From contig NW_003314268.1 in the NCBI RefSeq assembly GCF_000143415.4, positions 2,105,739 through 2,169,738 on the forward strand: DNA of 64,000 nucleotides, read 5' to 3'. Every line of letters begins with the position of its first letter. The stretch's first letter is position 1. The notes under the pieces were generated by a model. That model did no database searches. It was not told where the DNA came from and was given only the letters and a program-made list of their open reading frames with translations. Shown here in pieces: positions 1 through 11,397 of the stretch. The stretch comes from Selaginella moellendorffii. Taxonomy: Eukaryota > Streptophyta > Lycopodiopsida > Selaginellales > Selaginellaceae. The translations under genes and the position numbers were made by a program.

Positions 1-1390
1 TTGCTCGTGTAGTGAGTAGGTAAAACCAAGACTAAATAAGAGTTAGTACTATAAGTGAGAACCTTAACAAAGGAACTTAATTAAAGCCAAAGTAGTGGTG
101 GTTGAATAGACAAGGTAAAATCACAAATTGGAAAAGAAAAATTTATAACTTACAATTAAATGCATTCATCTGTAACTTCTTTATCCATTATGTTCTTTCA
201 TCTAAGATCTATTAGTAATTAAATATTATCCTAAATTGACACAATATTTAGCAATACAAACATCTATGAAGATTGTCTAAGATCCGTCAATAACTAAATA
301 TCACCTTTTTTTTGTTTTATAAGTAATATAAGGATCTATGAATTTAATATATTACTATTAATCATAATTGTAGACTTCTGAATTTGGAAAGTCACCTTGC
401 CCAAACTCAACACTTACCCCAAAACCTTAACAATAAGGTGATCAAGGATTTTTGAAAGGTTGGAAAATATAGACAATCCAGCCATCGTTGTGGTCTATCT
501 TACATTGAGGTCTCCACAAGTTTAAGTGTTAAAGGTATGTCTTTGCATGGAGCTCATCTCTGAAAAGGTTAATGATCCAGCTTCTATGGGAGAACTCTGC
601 TTGGCCATAGCGAATGTGGATGATGATCTGGTTGTAAGTTTTAGCTATTTCAAAGAGCCAAGAGATTTGCAAGTTTGCAAGTGATGCTCCGTTAATCTGA
701 AAAATCTATTCCATCTCAAATCTTCCTTCCTTGATCTTGGGAGAATGGAATTGTTATGGATGTCTGGAAGTAGAATTCTCAAGAAACGTCCTGCCTCAAG
801 CAGTTTGGAGGTAGTGATTAAATCCCTCGATTAGATATCCATGGAAGGTATTGCTCTTGCAATTTAACAAGCCATCTCTCCCCATTTAGTGATTGTTGAA
901 CATTGAATGTTGCTCGATTTTTGTCCTCTCCTCCAAGCATAGTATCTTCACATGGTTTCCATGTTTGATCAAGGAGGGAGGCATCACAAGTAGCCGGTGA
1001 AGGGTTAATCCAAGAGATATGAGTCGGACCATTTTGATGAGCTAAGTTTTTTTAGTGACTTTTAGCTTAGTATAGCAGCTGTATACAACATATTCTGTTC
1101 GCTGACGGCATGTGCCGTCATCCCATCGGCCATTAAATTCCACCGCGAGCGTCTTCCACCGTCAAATTAGAACCTTCAATCTTCGCCGTCTAAAGTGGCT
1201 TAAGGCAAAGTCATCAACCAACTATCATTATTGCGGCGCGACTCGAAGAAATCGCATAAATGTCGACAGAAGAGAAGTGATCAGGAAAGAAAGAAAGTAT
1301 TTGCCAAGCGCAGCAGAGGTTTATGCTATCTTTCGGCCACAATGTTTGACCCCGTTTGAAGAAAAATATATTTCTAGTCGTGGGTCTTGG
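1..1390. other. AT-rich intergenic stretch, no gene seen
   Basis: Low-complexity AT-rich sequence with many stop codons in all frames. A 121-codon open frame at 1112-1477 has no recognisable content and runs into the plantacyanin promoter region, so I do not call it a gene. Confidence 0.6.
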
Positions 1391-1393
1391 GAC

Positions 1394-1400
1394 TATATAA
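1394..1400 (+). promoter_or_regulatory. TATA box of the plantacyanin gene
   Basis: The heptamer TATATAA lies about 95 bp before the ATG at 1491, which leaves room for a normal short 5' UTR. It is the only strong TATA element just upstream of that start. Confidence 0.6.
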
Positions 1401-1490
1401 GTAAATTCCAACACTCTGTTGTTGTGTATCACAGCCCCCACCTAGATCTTTGCTCCTCTCTCTCCGAGCCAAGCTAGAAGCTAAGATCCC

Positions 1491-2013
1491 ATGGCGCGAT
1501 TCCTCGTCTCTGGCTTCGCGATCGCCTTGCTCCTGGCCGCAGTGGCCAATGTGTGTAGCGCCAAATCGGTGATGGTGGGAGGACGCAACCAGTGGTCATT
1601 GGGGACCAACTATGCCTCTTGGGCTGCCGGCGCTGGGCCATTCCGTATTGGCGACACACTGGGTGAGTACTTCTCGCTAGATCCCGTTGAGATCTGGATC
1701 AAGTTCTTTATAAGCTCTCCCGAAGCTCTTCTCTGACACGATCATTCAATCGTTGTACAACTTGTCAGTTTTCTCCTACGGCGGTGGAAGGGCCGGCAAG
1801 GCCGCGGCGCCCCACAACGTGTTTCTCATGAAGGATCAAGCCCACTACCGGAACTGCGACTTCAGCGGCGCTGTTCTCCTGGCGGATCCCAGCAAGGGAA
1901 CGCCGGGTTACAAGTTCACGTTGAAGCAGAAGAAGGCTCACTACTTCGCGTGCGGCGTGGGCAATGGATTCCACTGCCAAAGCGGTATGAAATTCGCCGT
2001 GAGCCCGCGCTGA
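1491..2013 (+). CDS. Plantacyanin / basic blue copper protein (phytocyanin)
   Basis: Exons 1491-1662 and 1769-2013 (GT-AG, phase 1) give a 138-aa protein. An N-terminal hydrophobic signal peptide (about residues 1-24, ending near CSA) is followed by one cupredoxin domain. The four expected type-1 copper ligands are visible: His in APHNV, Cys in HYFACG, His in NGFHC and Met in SGMKF. The Cys in HYRNC and the Cys of FHCQSG would form the family disulfide. The splice joins GDTL to VFSYGGG, the usual phytocyanin core. There is no Pro-rich or GPI tail, so it is a short secreted plantacyanin, expected in the apoplast in electron transfer or cell-wall signalling. A TATA box lies about 95 bp upstream. 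Confidence 0.9.
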
Positions 2014-2560
2014 AAGGATCTGTGTTTGATCCAGCGAGGGAAGATGCAATGCCATCTCTAACAATCTCACCCAAATATCAATACAAGTTGTAGAAGCTCT
2101 TTCATCCCTTTTCATAGCTTTGTTTTTTGCTTCCAGTAGTGTGTCGGTAATATAGCTCGTAGGCATGTGCTTGGCGGAGCATCTTTCAGAGAATATCCTG
2201 CCATGTTATAAACGAAAAAGCGTTTTGCCCTAGAAACGATTTTTACCGTTGGGATGTGCCAGCAAAGAATACAACGTTACGAAATTCGCTGATGTGGATG
2301 TGCCACGTCAAACATTCCCGCCACGCTGGCGTTGCTACCCCTGGAATTAGGGGAGCAATGCTGCAAAGGCTGGAGAGGAGACCGCGCGAGGGCGCCAGGG
2401 GCCTCCCTCTTGTGCCATCGATCGCGTCTCCCATTCACGCCGATCCTTCCTCTAGGTGATTGATCCTCTCTCCGATGGATGCCAGGCAATAACGGGAGGA
2501 AAGAACCATCGTCGCGAGCGTTCCCGGTAGCTATCTAGGGGTTGATTGATTCGCGCGGCC
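2014..2560. other. Intergenic region and probable 5' UTR of FZR
   Basis: Contains the plantacyanin 3' UTR and the upstream region of the FZR gene. Overlapping short open frames on both strands have no recognisable content. No repeat seen. Confidence 0.5.
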
Positions 2561-4602
2561 ATGGAGAGCGTCGAGAATGCCGCAGTGCAGCCGGATAGGT
2601 CGAGATCGCGAACGAGGCTCAATCTTCCGGCGGGCATGGCCGCGGAGAGGCTGCGAGTAGAAATTTCCAGGGCGGTCTCGGTGCTTAATCCGGCTGTAGC
2701 AGGAGGAGGAGGAGGAGGATCGACGCCCTCGCCGACGCGAATGAGCTATAGTGACCGTTTCATTCCAAGCAGGTCCAGCTCTAACCTTGCCGGGTTTGCT
2801 CTGTTAGATAATTCGCCATCTCTGGGAAGTGATGCCTCCAAGGAAGAAGGGGTGGCAGTGTATTCAATGCTCTTGCGCTCTGAGCTTCTAGGAGGCGATG
2901 CAGGGCCCCTCTCCCCTGGAACTCCCGACAAGAACAGCTTGGTCAGTGCGGGCGTGAGGGACTCGACTAAGTCTCCTCTCAGTCCCAGCAGGAACTTGCT
3001 GAGATTCAAGAGCGATAGCCGGGCTGCCGGGGCTCCATGCCACAAATCGGAGTCACTCTCTCCTGGTGCTCTGGACTTTGGGACGACTGGAGCTTCGTCC
3101 AGTCCCGTCAAGCTTCAAAGAAAAGTTTCCAGAGTCCCGTTCAAGGTACCTCTCTCATGAAGCTTTGCTTCGTTCCAACTCTTTACCATCACTTTGTTGG
3201 TGGCAGGTTTTGGATGCGCCAGCCTTGCAAGATGATTTCTACTTGAACCTGGTGGATTGGTCCGCACATAACGTTTTGGCTGTGGGACTCGGGAACTGTG
3301 TTTATCTGTGGAGTGCTTCGACTAGCAAGGTCGATTAGTGTTACATTTTGTTGTTTCTTTGCACGATCCAAGTAACCGAAGCTTTCCTGTTCTTGCAGGT
3401 CACGAAACTGTGCGACTTGGGACATGATGACGCTGTGTGCTCAGTTGCGTGGACTCACCGTGGAACTTATCTCGCGGTTGGAAGCAATGCGGGAGAAGTA
3501 CAGGTAAATGTAATATGATCGCACATTCTTTTATTATCTCCTCTTCCAGATTTGGGATGCAATACGCTGTAAAAAAGTGCGAACTATGGAGGGACACCGG
3601 ACACGAGTTGGAACTCTGGCATGGAACTCGGTGACTCTATCTTCCGGAAGCAGGGACCGCAACATTCTCAACCATGATGTCAGAGTGCCTGAGGATTATA
3701 CGAGCAAGCTTTGTGGTCACAAATCTGAGGCAAGCTCTGTGATGTTCTTCTTGTTGTATTCTGTCTTACGTATCGACTGCAGGTCTGTGGCTTGAAATGG
3801 TCCTTCGACGACAGAGAACTAGCTTCCGGTGGCAACGACAATCAGGTATTTTGAGCTTCATCCGATCTTTAGCTAATGTTTTCTTGGTTTCCATGGTAGC
3901 TTTTTGTCTGGAACCAATTGTCAACACAGCCCGTTTGCAAGTTTAGCGAGCACACAGCCGCAGTGAAGGCTATCGCGTGGTCACCACATCAACACGGGCT
4001 TTTAACCTCTGGTGGTGGAACAGCCGACCGATGCATAAGATTCTGGAACACGTCGACGAACTCGCACATCAATTGTGTAGACACGGGTGGACAGGTACAG
4101 TTGCTGAAATTCTTGAGCGTCTACTAAGCCGAAGGAAACAAGGTCTGCAATCTCATGTGGTCGAAGAACGTGAACGAGCTCGTGAGCACCCATGGCTACT
4201 CTCAGAACCAGATTATTGTGTGGAGATATCCGACCATGACAAAAGTAAGTGTCACTTGCCTCACACGAAGAGGGATGACATCTGTTCTTGCTCTTTTAGC
4301 TGACAACACTCACGGGACACACATACAGAGTTTTATACCTTTCCATGTCTCCTGATGGTCAAGTAAGCTCTCTCCCTTGAAGAGTCTTCTTTTTTCTGTC
4401 CTGACAATCTGCTTGCTATTCCAGACAATCGTCACAGGTGCCGGAGATGAAACGCTACGATTTTGGAACGTGTTTCCATCACCAAAATCTCAGGTGTGAA
4501 GCTACCAATGGTTATGGTTCTCTCTAATTTTTCCGTTCTTTGTTCTAGAATGCTGTCCGGGACAGTGGGATGTGGTCGCTTGGTAGAACGCACATAAGAT
4601 GA
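2561..4602 (+). CDS. FZR: FIZZY-RELATED / CCS52 / CDH1-type APC/C activator
   Basis: Ten exons: 2561-3145, 3207-3329, 3399-3503, 3550-3729, 3783-3845, 3900-4094, 4143-4244, 4300-4362, 4425-4493, 4549-4602; about 512 aa. All introns are phase 0. The N-terminal half is Ser/Pro-rich, as expected for CDK-regulated CDH1 proteins, and carries the C-box DRFIPSR near residue 66. A seven-blade WD40 propeller follows ([62 protein letters not shown]). The chain ends in the IR tail THIR that docks on the APC/C. It recruits D-box/KEN-box substrates to the APC/C for ubiquitination and in plants promotes mitotic exit and endoreduplication. Intron 4 has a GC donor and intron 6 is only 48 nt. Confidence 0.95.
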
Positions 4603-4744
4603 GAAGAGTAGACAAATAGAGGGCGCGTCAAACTTTTTACTGGGCAAGCTCAACGCGTTGCTCTTTCTTTGTACATCTCCAAGCGTCTGTAACACTAAAA
4701 TACGTTCTTGAGTCTAGAGGTGTTAGGGTTCTTGAGAGAGAGCT

Positions 4745-6536
4745 ATGTTTGGAGTGCCATGGCCGGAGATGAACGATGGCGTACGATACGCCGAGATCTC
4801 CAGGCTTCCATCGTCTCAGCAAGGTAAGCTAGCAGAGTAAATCGCATTTGTTCCCATTTACAACACAGGTGAAAGCGTTTTGGAGTACTACGCGTCGAGA
4901 TACCAGAGCTCCGCTTCTAGAGAAGGGTAAAACTCAGAATGTTCTTTTGTAATTTGGAGTTGTTGAGCTCTTGGCTTGCAGTTGGCTGAGAAGAATTCTC
5001 AAAGGACAGGTAACTTTCACGAGTAGTATTGGATTCCACTCGTTTGTTTCTTAGAATTTTGTTGTAGATTGAAATCAATGGAGAAGTCGTCACTTCCCCG
5101 GACGCCTTGATCAGGTAGAAGTTTCATAGCTCCGGTTTTCTTATAGTTTCCTTCTCCGATCTCCCTTTTAGGAACAACGCGTCGCTGGTGTACCACAGGT
5201 TCCCTTGGGAAGAACCAAGCGCACCATTCATGCTTGAAATACTGTACGAAGACGAGCATCTGGTAGGAATGTGGTATTTTGTTTTCTCATTGATCTGGAT
5301 CTGAGTGCTTCAAAATGGTAGCTTGCGATTAATAAACCATCGGGCTTGCAAGTTCTACCGGGTGGTCTCTTTCAGCAAAGAACTGTGCTGTCGCAGTTGC
5401 AGTGGCGAGTGACAGACCAAGTAGAAAGAAATCATCCAACACCTGTTCATCGGCTCGGAAGGGGAACATCAGGTGTGTATGTGTGTGGTACTTCTCTAAC
5501 TAAAACATTTGTGTATTTTAAATACCTGCATTTCTCAGGAGTTTTGCTATGCGCTAAGTCCGATCAGGCCAGATGTGTCCTAGGAACGAAGCTAGCTTCC
5601 GGCACTTTGCGTTCAGGTATAGAAGGTAAGCTAGCTTCATTCAACCATTTCAATATTGCAAATGACAACCGACCTTTCATGAAGACAGGTTTGAGATGTT
5701 GTCGAAGGTGTACAGGGCTCTGGTCTGCGGTATTGTCCAAGATGATAAGGTGATAGTAGTAGTAAAAGAAGGAAACTATTACTTATTCCTCTTTTTCCCG
5801 TGTAGATTTCTATTGACCAAGCTATAGGGAGAGCTCATTATCCTGGAGTTAGAGGAGGACTTTACATGGCCGTTGCCAAAGGTATGAAACTAAGAAACAG
5901 ATCTTCATTTACCGATGCAAGCAGGGAAACCTTCTCACAGCAAGGTGACAACACTGAAGCGGAACACGGAAGAAAACAGCACAGTTGTGGAGGTGATTAT
6001 ATCCATTCTGCGCTTTGTCTCAGTGAGTCTTCATTCGCAGGTAGAGATATTCTCTGGACGTGCTCACCAGATACGGATTCATTTGGCAAGCATCGGCCAC
6101 CCTTTGGTCGGTAAGTTACGAAAAAATCTCCTTTACTGATGCTGTCGCTAACGGATTGGAATCTCAAAATGCAGGCGATCCTCTTTACGTGCGCGGTGGA
6201 CAACCTTCAATGCAGGTTGTGAGCACCCTGGAACGAGCGAGTGTCGCAGAGGACGGGTATCAGCTCCTTGGCTCGTTGCTCTTGCCAATCTCACTCATGT
6301 TTTCTAACAGAGGCTATGAAAGACCAGAAAATCCATTGCCTGGAGACTGTGGTTATCACTTGCATGCTCATCGGCTCACGTTCCATCACCCTGTGACGAA
6401 CCAGGTAGAAACAAGATGGTTTAAGTTCATATAGTTGACCACAGATCTCAAAATCTGATATATATTTTTTCGCTTGCAGCGTTTAGAGATCGTAGCACCT
6501 TTACCACCCGAGCTGGAAACGGAAAGTCCGTTCTGA
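4745..6536 (+). CDS. RluA-family RNA pseudouridine synthase (plant type 5-like)
   Basis: Fourteen exons, about 347 aa: 4745-4823, 4869-4926, 4982-5009, 5068-5114, 5172-5262, 5322-5472, 5539-5616, 5685-5749, 5806-5881, 5925-5992, 6041-6110, 6175-6256, 6311-6404, 6480-6536. The exon 7/8 border is the least certain; a donor at 5626 is an alternative. An S4-like N-terminal part (WLRRILKGQ, IEINGEVV) precedes the catalytic domain: NKPSGLQVLPGG, the catalytic-loop motif VHRLGRGTSG, KVYRALVCG, and the uracil-binding stretch SGRAHQIRIHLASIGHPLVG. The enzyme should isomerise uridine to pseudouridine in tRNA or rRNA. The residue that is usually the catalytic Asp (HRLD) reads Gly here. The ATG lies 142 bp after the FZR stop. 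Confidence 0.88.
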
Positions 6537-6800
6537 GAGAGAGCAGTTTCTTCGACGCGTGGGGCAAGCTCTCGCTCGCAACTTGTCACGCCGGGCATCC
6601 GCCACGTGGACAGCCTTTGCATGCTTGCGGGCTCTCAAACAATCGGTTACAAATATCAGGCACTCTCAGACCCTCGTTTAGCTTGATCTCTCTCTCTCTC
6701 TTCTCGTGGTATGGTGGTTGTCGCCGCTGTGTTTCGCTCACCGCTTTTTTTGCCTTCGTCAGGATCTTGTCCGGTTTTGAGCAGCGGCAGCCGTCACAGA

Positions 6801-7672
6801 ATGTGGAAGCTGGGTGGATTCGTGCGCTCCGGCGTCAAGCTCGCCACTCCCGCCACTCAAAGGCGATCTTCCTACGTTGCCTCGTCGAACATCCCCCGAG
6901 CAAGGAGAGTCTACGCAGTTCCTCCGGAAGAAGTAAGCTTTTCTTTGGTTTTCTCCTCCAGATCATAGAGCAATGTAGGTCCTTATTGATCGATCGCCTC
7001 TGCAACCAACAGGATCCCAGCCAGTCTTACCACACGCGAGGATACGCAAGCGAGGCACAGACCAAGGTTAACGATGCCGAGCAAAAGGCCGAGGAAGCAA
7101 AGCAGGGAATGAAGCAAAAAACCGACGAGGTTAGTGAGGAGGCCAAGGCGAAGAAGGAGGAGGCAAAGTCCGCCGCTAGCAAAGCAGCCGAGGATGCCAA
7201 GGCCAAAGCCGAGGCTACCAAGTCCAAGGTCGGCGAAGCCACGGACAAGGCCACGAGCAAGGCCAAGGAAACGGTGAGTTCGGGCTCGCAGAAGGCCACG
7301 GAAGTGAAGGAGTCTGCCAAGGAGAAGAGCGAGGAAGCCAAGGAGCGCATCAAGAGCAAGACAGGAGAAGCTGCCGAGCGGACTGGGGAGGTGAAGGAGA
7401 CTGCTAAGGTGAAAGCTGAACAGGCCAAGGAGAAAGCTAGCGAGATGGGATCCAAGGCGAAGGAGACTACCGAGGGGACGGCCGAGAGTATGAAGCACAA
7501 GCTGAGCGAGACGACGCAGGCCGTCAAGGAGAAGTTGCAGGAGACGATCGAGGGTGCCAAGGAGCCTTTCCGCCGGATGAAAGAAACTCTGGCCGGGAAG
7601 AGCGAGGAAGCGAAGCAATCCGCCGAAGAGACTGCCGACAAGGCAAAGAAACAGGCTCGTGAGAGCACGTAA
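6801..7672 (+). CDS. Group 3 LEA (LEA_4) protein, probably mitochondrial
   Basis: Exons 6801-6932 and 7013-7672 give 263 aa. After an Arg/Ser-rich N-terminus lacking acidic residues until about residue 43, and an RGYAS site like a mitochondrial presequence cleavage site, the rest is a long Lys/Glu/Ala helix of degenerate 11-mers (AEQKAEEAKQG, AKEKSEEAKER, AEQAKEKASEM). Such proteins are disordered in water and fold to amphipathic helices on drying, protecting membranes and enzymes; mitochondrial LEAM is the closest model. An in-frame ATG at 6711 would add 30 residues, so the start is uncertain. The open frames on the opposite strand across this gene are composition shadows. Confidence 0.85.
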
Positions 7673-7862
7673 ATATCTTTGCTTGCCTCTTTCGTTTTGT
7701 TTTGATCTTCCAAGCAAAAGATTTACCAGAAAGTCCAGAATTTCGATTCATCAACTCGAGAGATCTGTGGCGGACAAGGAGTCAGCTAGCACACCAGATC
7801 AAGCCAAATGGCCATAAGAGGGAAAATTTAGAGACCTCGATTCACGTTTACTTTGTTTGTTG

Positions 7863-8748
7863 CTATGCTGCCGTGTAGTACTTCCTATGAGACGAAACTG
7901 AGTACTGCCGTACCATTGGAGGAGCGATGGCGGCCTTCGTGAAGCCGCTGCTGCTCTGTTCCTTGACGTAGTTCCACTTGTCTTGCAAGAGGTAGACGAC
8001 GGCCATTACGGCAATCTGGATCGAAAAAAGGATGTTGAGAATTCTCTGGCTCTTCTGAGTTATCATCTCGTAGATTCTCAAACCGTTGTACACGTTGTAA
8101 AAGCCCAGGATGATGGTGGTGGTTCCCAGTAGCCAATGAAGAACGAACCACACCGGTCGAGCAGTCTGACCACTGTTAAGCAAAACAGATAAATCACGGA
8201 GAGTAGACGTGGATCAAGCTTACGTCCGGGGACGGATAATCCCGATAAATGGCTGTACCCAAGCCACAGCCCACAGTGCCAAGCCAAGTCTCTGATGAGT
8301 GTGCATGAACTGGTTGGAAAATTTCCGGAACGACAAGACAGCACCACCGGCCGAGACAAGAAGCGCGATGGACTACAAAACGATACAAACTACATTTTCG
8401 TGACGCACTAATTAAAGAGATGCGAAACAAACCTGGATAATCAAATGAGCGTAGAAGACAATCGCGATTTTGTCACTGGCAGCTTCTCGGCTGTGACGAG
8501 CACAGCGAGAGAAACGAACCACCAAAGTACCGAGCGGTATCAACAATCCAAACGATCCCCACATCAACCATCCATGGAGCTTAATCCATTTGTAAGGATC
8601 CTGTAAACAAGTAGATCACTCAAGCATCAACTTGAGAAAACTAGAATTGAAAGAAAAGTACCTCAACTCTCTGGAACGCGCTGGGCTCCGCTGCTAAAGC
8701 CACAGACAGAAGCTGCAAAATGATGAAACACAGACTAAGGGTGGCCAT
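7863..8748 (-). CDS. Cytochrome b561 family membrane protein with signal peptide
   Basis: Four exons in transcript order: 8748-8662, 8600-8433, 8372-8224, 8172-7863; 237 aa. It starts with a signal peptide (MATLSLCFIILQ, cleavage near ALAAEP). A cytochrome b561 core with about five further membrane spans follows. Four conserved His heme ligands are visible: KLHGWLMW, VFYAHL, MHTHQR and FVLHWL. Two b hemes would carry electrons across a membrane from cytosolic ascorbate. No DOMON domain precedes the core, which resembles the plant b561-domain-only proteins such as Arabidopsis At4g18260. The tail is short and polar. Its ATG is 340 bp from the stop of the next gene on the same strand. Confidence 0.88.
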
Positions 8749-9088
8749 GCTTAGCCCCTCCTCCTTGTGTGATAGTTTCCAGGAAACGTCAATCAACAAT
8801 CACCAGAACAGCTTCGAATCAAGCGAGGACTTCATAAACAGAAGAAAGAGACAGAGGCAAACCGAGAAGAGGAGCAGCACTGCACCCTCAAACCCAGGCA
8901 TATGACACTACTGCACAAACTCAAGCACATATATTCCAAGACAAGGCAAGCAGATAATAGAAAATGGTGGCCATCTCTTTTACGGTCGTGCAGTCACGAT
9001 TATGCGTCGCACGACTACAGAAACATGTCCATAGGCGAGTTAGTTGCGAAACTGGTCATGGCCACCTCTCAACAACTACGTCCCGTTG

Positions 9089-10460
9089 CTATACTTTTTC
9101 AGGGACACTGAGCTCTTGTTTAATCCACTCGCAAAGGTCGTCTAGCTCCTCTGGTGTCGTCGAGTGATCAAGCCTGACGTAATGCAGAGGGATCGATCAA
9201 ACTCCTGGACTAAAAGAAACAACAAAAGCGCCTTACCCTCTGTAAGACTTGAACGTGACGTTCTTGAACCCGCACTCCTTCAGTGCCCGCGCCGACATTT
9301 CGCCGAAGTTGTGATAGACGATGAAGTCATCTGCAGTACCTCATAAGCCCAGGAAAAAGGTCCAACTCCAAACTTCTTACTTTTCCCATGAGCCATGAAA
9401 ATTGGAAGCTCCGCGGCCAATTTCAAGCAGTCTGGAGTTTCAGCAACTTGCTTTGGCAACAACCTAGCAGCACATGTTATACAACTCATAAACTGGCCTT
9501 GTGAGAGTGAAAAAAACTTACTTGCCTGCAGGAAGCCATCCACTGAGAGACATGACTGCGTCTATCTTTCTAGTAAATGCCTTTCCATCCGTGTATTTCC
9601 CAAGAACCGAATGAGCAGCAGTGTACAAAGATGTTGCGCCGCCCATGCTAAACCCGCCGACCGCAACCTTCACTGCAAAGTTCTGACGGCTGTTAACCAT
9701 TTGAGATGCTGAAGCCTTACCATCAGCGGGCTCCTTGGAAAGAAAGCTAGCAACATATGCAGCAGAAGAATCTAGGCCAAGAATATCATCTGGTCCTTCG
9801 TCCGAGAGCGATCCCACATCAAACCCTGAGAGACCAGAAAAATGAAACGATCTTCAGCGATATAGAAACACTAAAGGACGATCATTCTTACATGCGGTGC
9901 ATGGATATCCATTATTAATGGTTACGGGCCGGACAGGCGCGGTCGGGACGATCCATCTGATCTGCAGCGCAAAATCAGCTTGCAAGAAAGAGTTTCTAGA
10001 GCTCACATTGTTTAGAGAAAGTGTCTTCAGAATGGAAGCCCAGCTGCACAGAAATGGAGCTTTAAAACTTCCACGAAACGAGAGAGCTATGAATTTACCC
10101 GTGGCCAGTATCCCCAAGACCATGCAACCAAACTACCGTGACGAGATGCTTGCCCTCCGGCTCGATTGTTATCGTTTTCCCCCATTCTGCCCAGGATCAA
10201 GCCAAACTAACGCATCGGCACTGCGCATTACGCCTAGATCACTACTTACTTCCTTGGCTCGGCTCCACTGTACTAGATCCAGCAGCGTCCATGCCCGAAA
10301 TCCCGCAAATGCGCCGCCCCCGCAGCACCGGGAACTCACGCCTGGACCTCAGCAGCCGGGCGCGATGCCGTGTCGAGACGATCGATGGCAGCAGCACGAC
10401 GTCCCCCTGCGCGCAAATGGAATAGGGTTTTGTTGCGAGAGCGCACTTGAAGTATGCCAT
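9089..10460 (-). CDS. Acyl-protein thioesterase-like alpha/beta hydrolase with N-terminal extension
   Basis: Nine exons in transcript order: 10460-10250, 10186-10099, 10043-10007, 9961-9892, 9825-9721, 9672-9522, 9463-9381, 9330-9237, 9173-9089; 307 aa. The phospholipase/carboxylesterase fold is clear: VVWLHGLGDTG (oxyanion region), PTAPVRPVTINNGYP, nucleophile elbow GGFSMGG, LSGWLP, the Asp in HGKND, and the His in GLDHSTTPEEL. It matches plant APT-like S-acyl hydrolases such as At5g20060 in remembered sequence. About 70 residues rich in Arg and Ser precede the domain and could be an organelle transit peptide; an internal Met (MDAAGSS) would give a cytosolic form. Intron 5 (9673-9720) is 48 nt with no stop in frame, so it can be retained. 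Confidence 0.88.
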
Positions 10461-10529
10461 GGCTCAACGCGATGTGAGCCGCTGGATTAAATTACAAAAC
10501 GGACGGCTGGGAAGCGGTCCGGAAGAACC

Positions 10530-11295
10530 CTAATTGAGAATTTTCCTCTGGAGGCGGTCGAAAGCCGCGACGGTGCCTTCGATCGAGGAATGCTGGTGGC
10601 TGACGTGATGATCGTGATCGTGGAAGAAATAGGTGAGAATCCCCACCAGGCACAGCACGGCGCCGACGAGCGCCTTGTCGTAGCGCTCAAACCAGTGGAA
10701 TTTGAACTGACTGGCGCCATAGAAGGAGAGGGCGACGAGTGTGAGCATCACGGCCAGAGTGCTGAAGAGGAGCACGGCCATGGCGAGGACGATGAATCCC
10801 CGCGACGCATTGCCCACTGCTAGGAACACCGGCAGGGTCGTGGCGCACGGCGACAGCGTTGGGACCAGGATCAATCCCGCCACCGCCATTTTCTCCATGG
10901 AGTGATTGTGTGAGTGATTGTGGCCGCCCTTACCGAGCAGGAAGAGGATCACGTAGCCAGCGCCCAGGAAGATCAGGAGGAACGACGCCAGCGTGTGGAC
11001 AGTCTCCTCGCCGGCGATGGTGTTGGCCATGGTAATCGCTGTGAAACCCAGGAGCCCGGTGGAGATTACGTGACACACTGCTCCCAGCGCCGCTGCGATC
11101 GAGAAACGAATTCAATACGCTCGGATCGAGAAATTTCTACTTACTGACGAGCAGCGTTCGCGAAATCGTCCACTTCTGGGCGCGCCCGACGATCGAGAAG
11201 GGCAGCCAGTGCGTGGGGATGAAAGAATGGAGCAGCGACACTGTCGCGATGCCGCCGACTGTGGAGAGCTCCGTGGCCGTTAGGCCCGACGCCAT
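10530..11295 (-). CDS. Polytopic membrane protein with His-rich loops, putative metal transporter
   Basis: Two exons, 11295-11145 and 11092-10530, give 237 aa with about six membrane spans. Visible marks are LHSFIPTHWLPF near the N-terminus, a His-rich cytosolic or lumenal loop (HNHSHNHS), an LSPCATTLPVFLA helix and a second His cluster (HDHDHHVSHQH) near the C-terminus. The layout, with His loops between spans, recalls NicO/HupE-type nickel-cobalt permeases and CcdA/TauE-like proteins. I recognise it only as a conserved plant membrane protein family; a metal-transport role is inferred from the His clusters. The stop is 69 bp upstream of the thioesterase ATG and the ATG is 102 bp after the PPR stop, all on one strand. 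Confidence 0.75.
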
Positions 11296-11397
11296 GATTC
11301 TGGATCTAAAGTCTGCTGCCACAGATCTATCCAACCTAGAGCTCTTCCAGCACAAATCCCTCTAGAGCCCTAGCAAGGAACTACATGAGCCGTTGGA

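Noticed and set aside
1-14. TGCTCGTGTAGTG shared by both window ends (2-14 and 63773-63785)
   Set aside because: A 13-base match within 64 kb is expected by chance; the flanks do not match.
1112-1477. 121-codon frame upstream of plantacyanin
   Set aside because: No recognisable content and it covers the TATA box and leader of the next gene.
6983-7717. Long minus-strand open frames across the LEA gene
   Set aside because: Leu/Ser-rich reverse translations of the Lys/Glu/Ala repeat. No start context or domain; the plus-strand frame explains the sequence.
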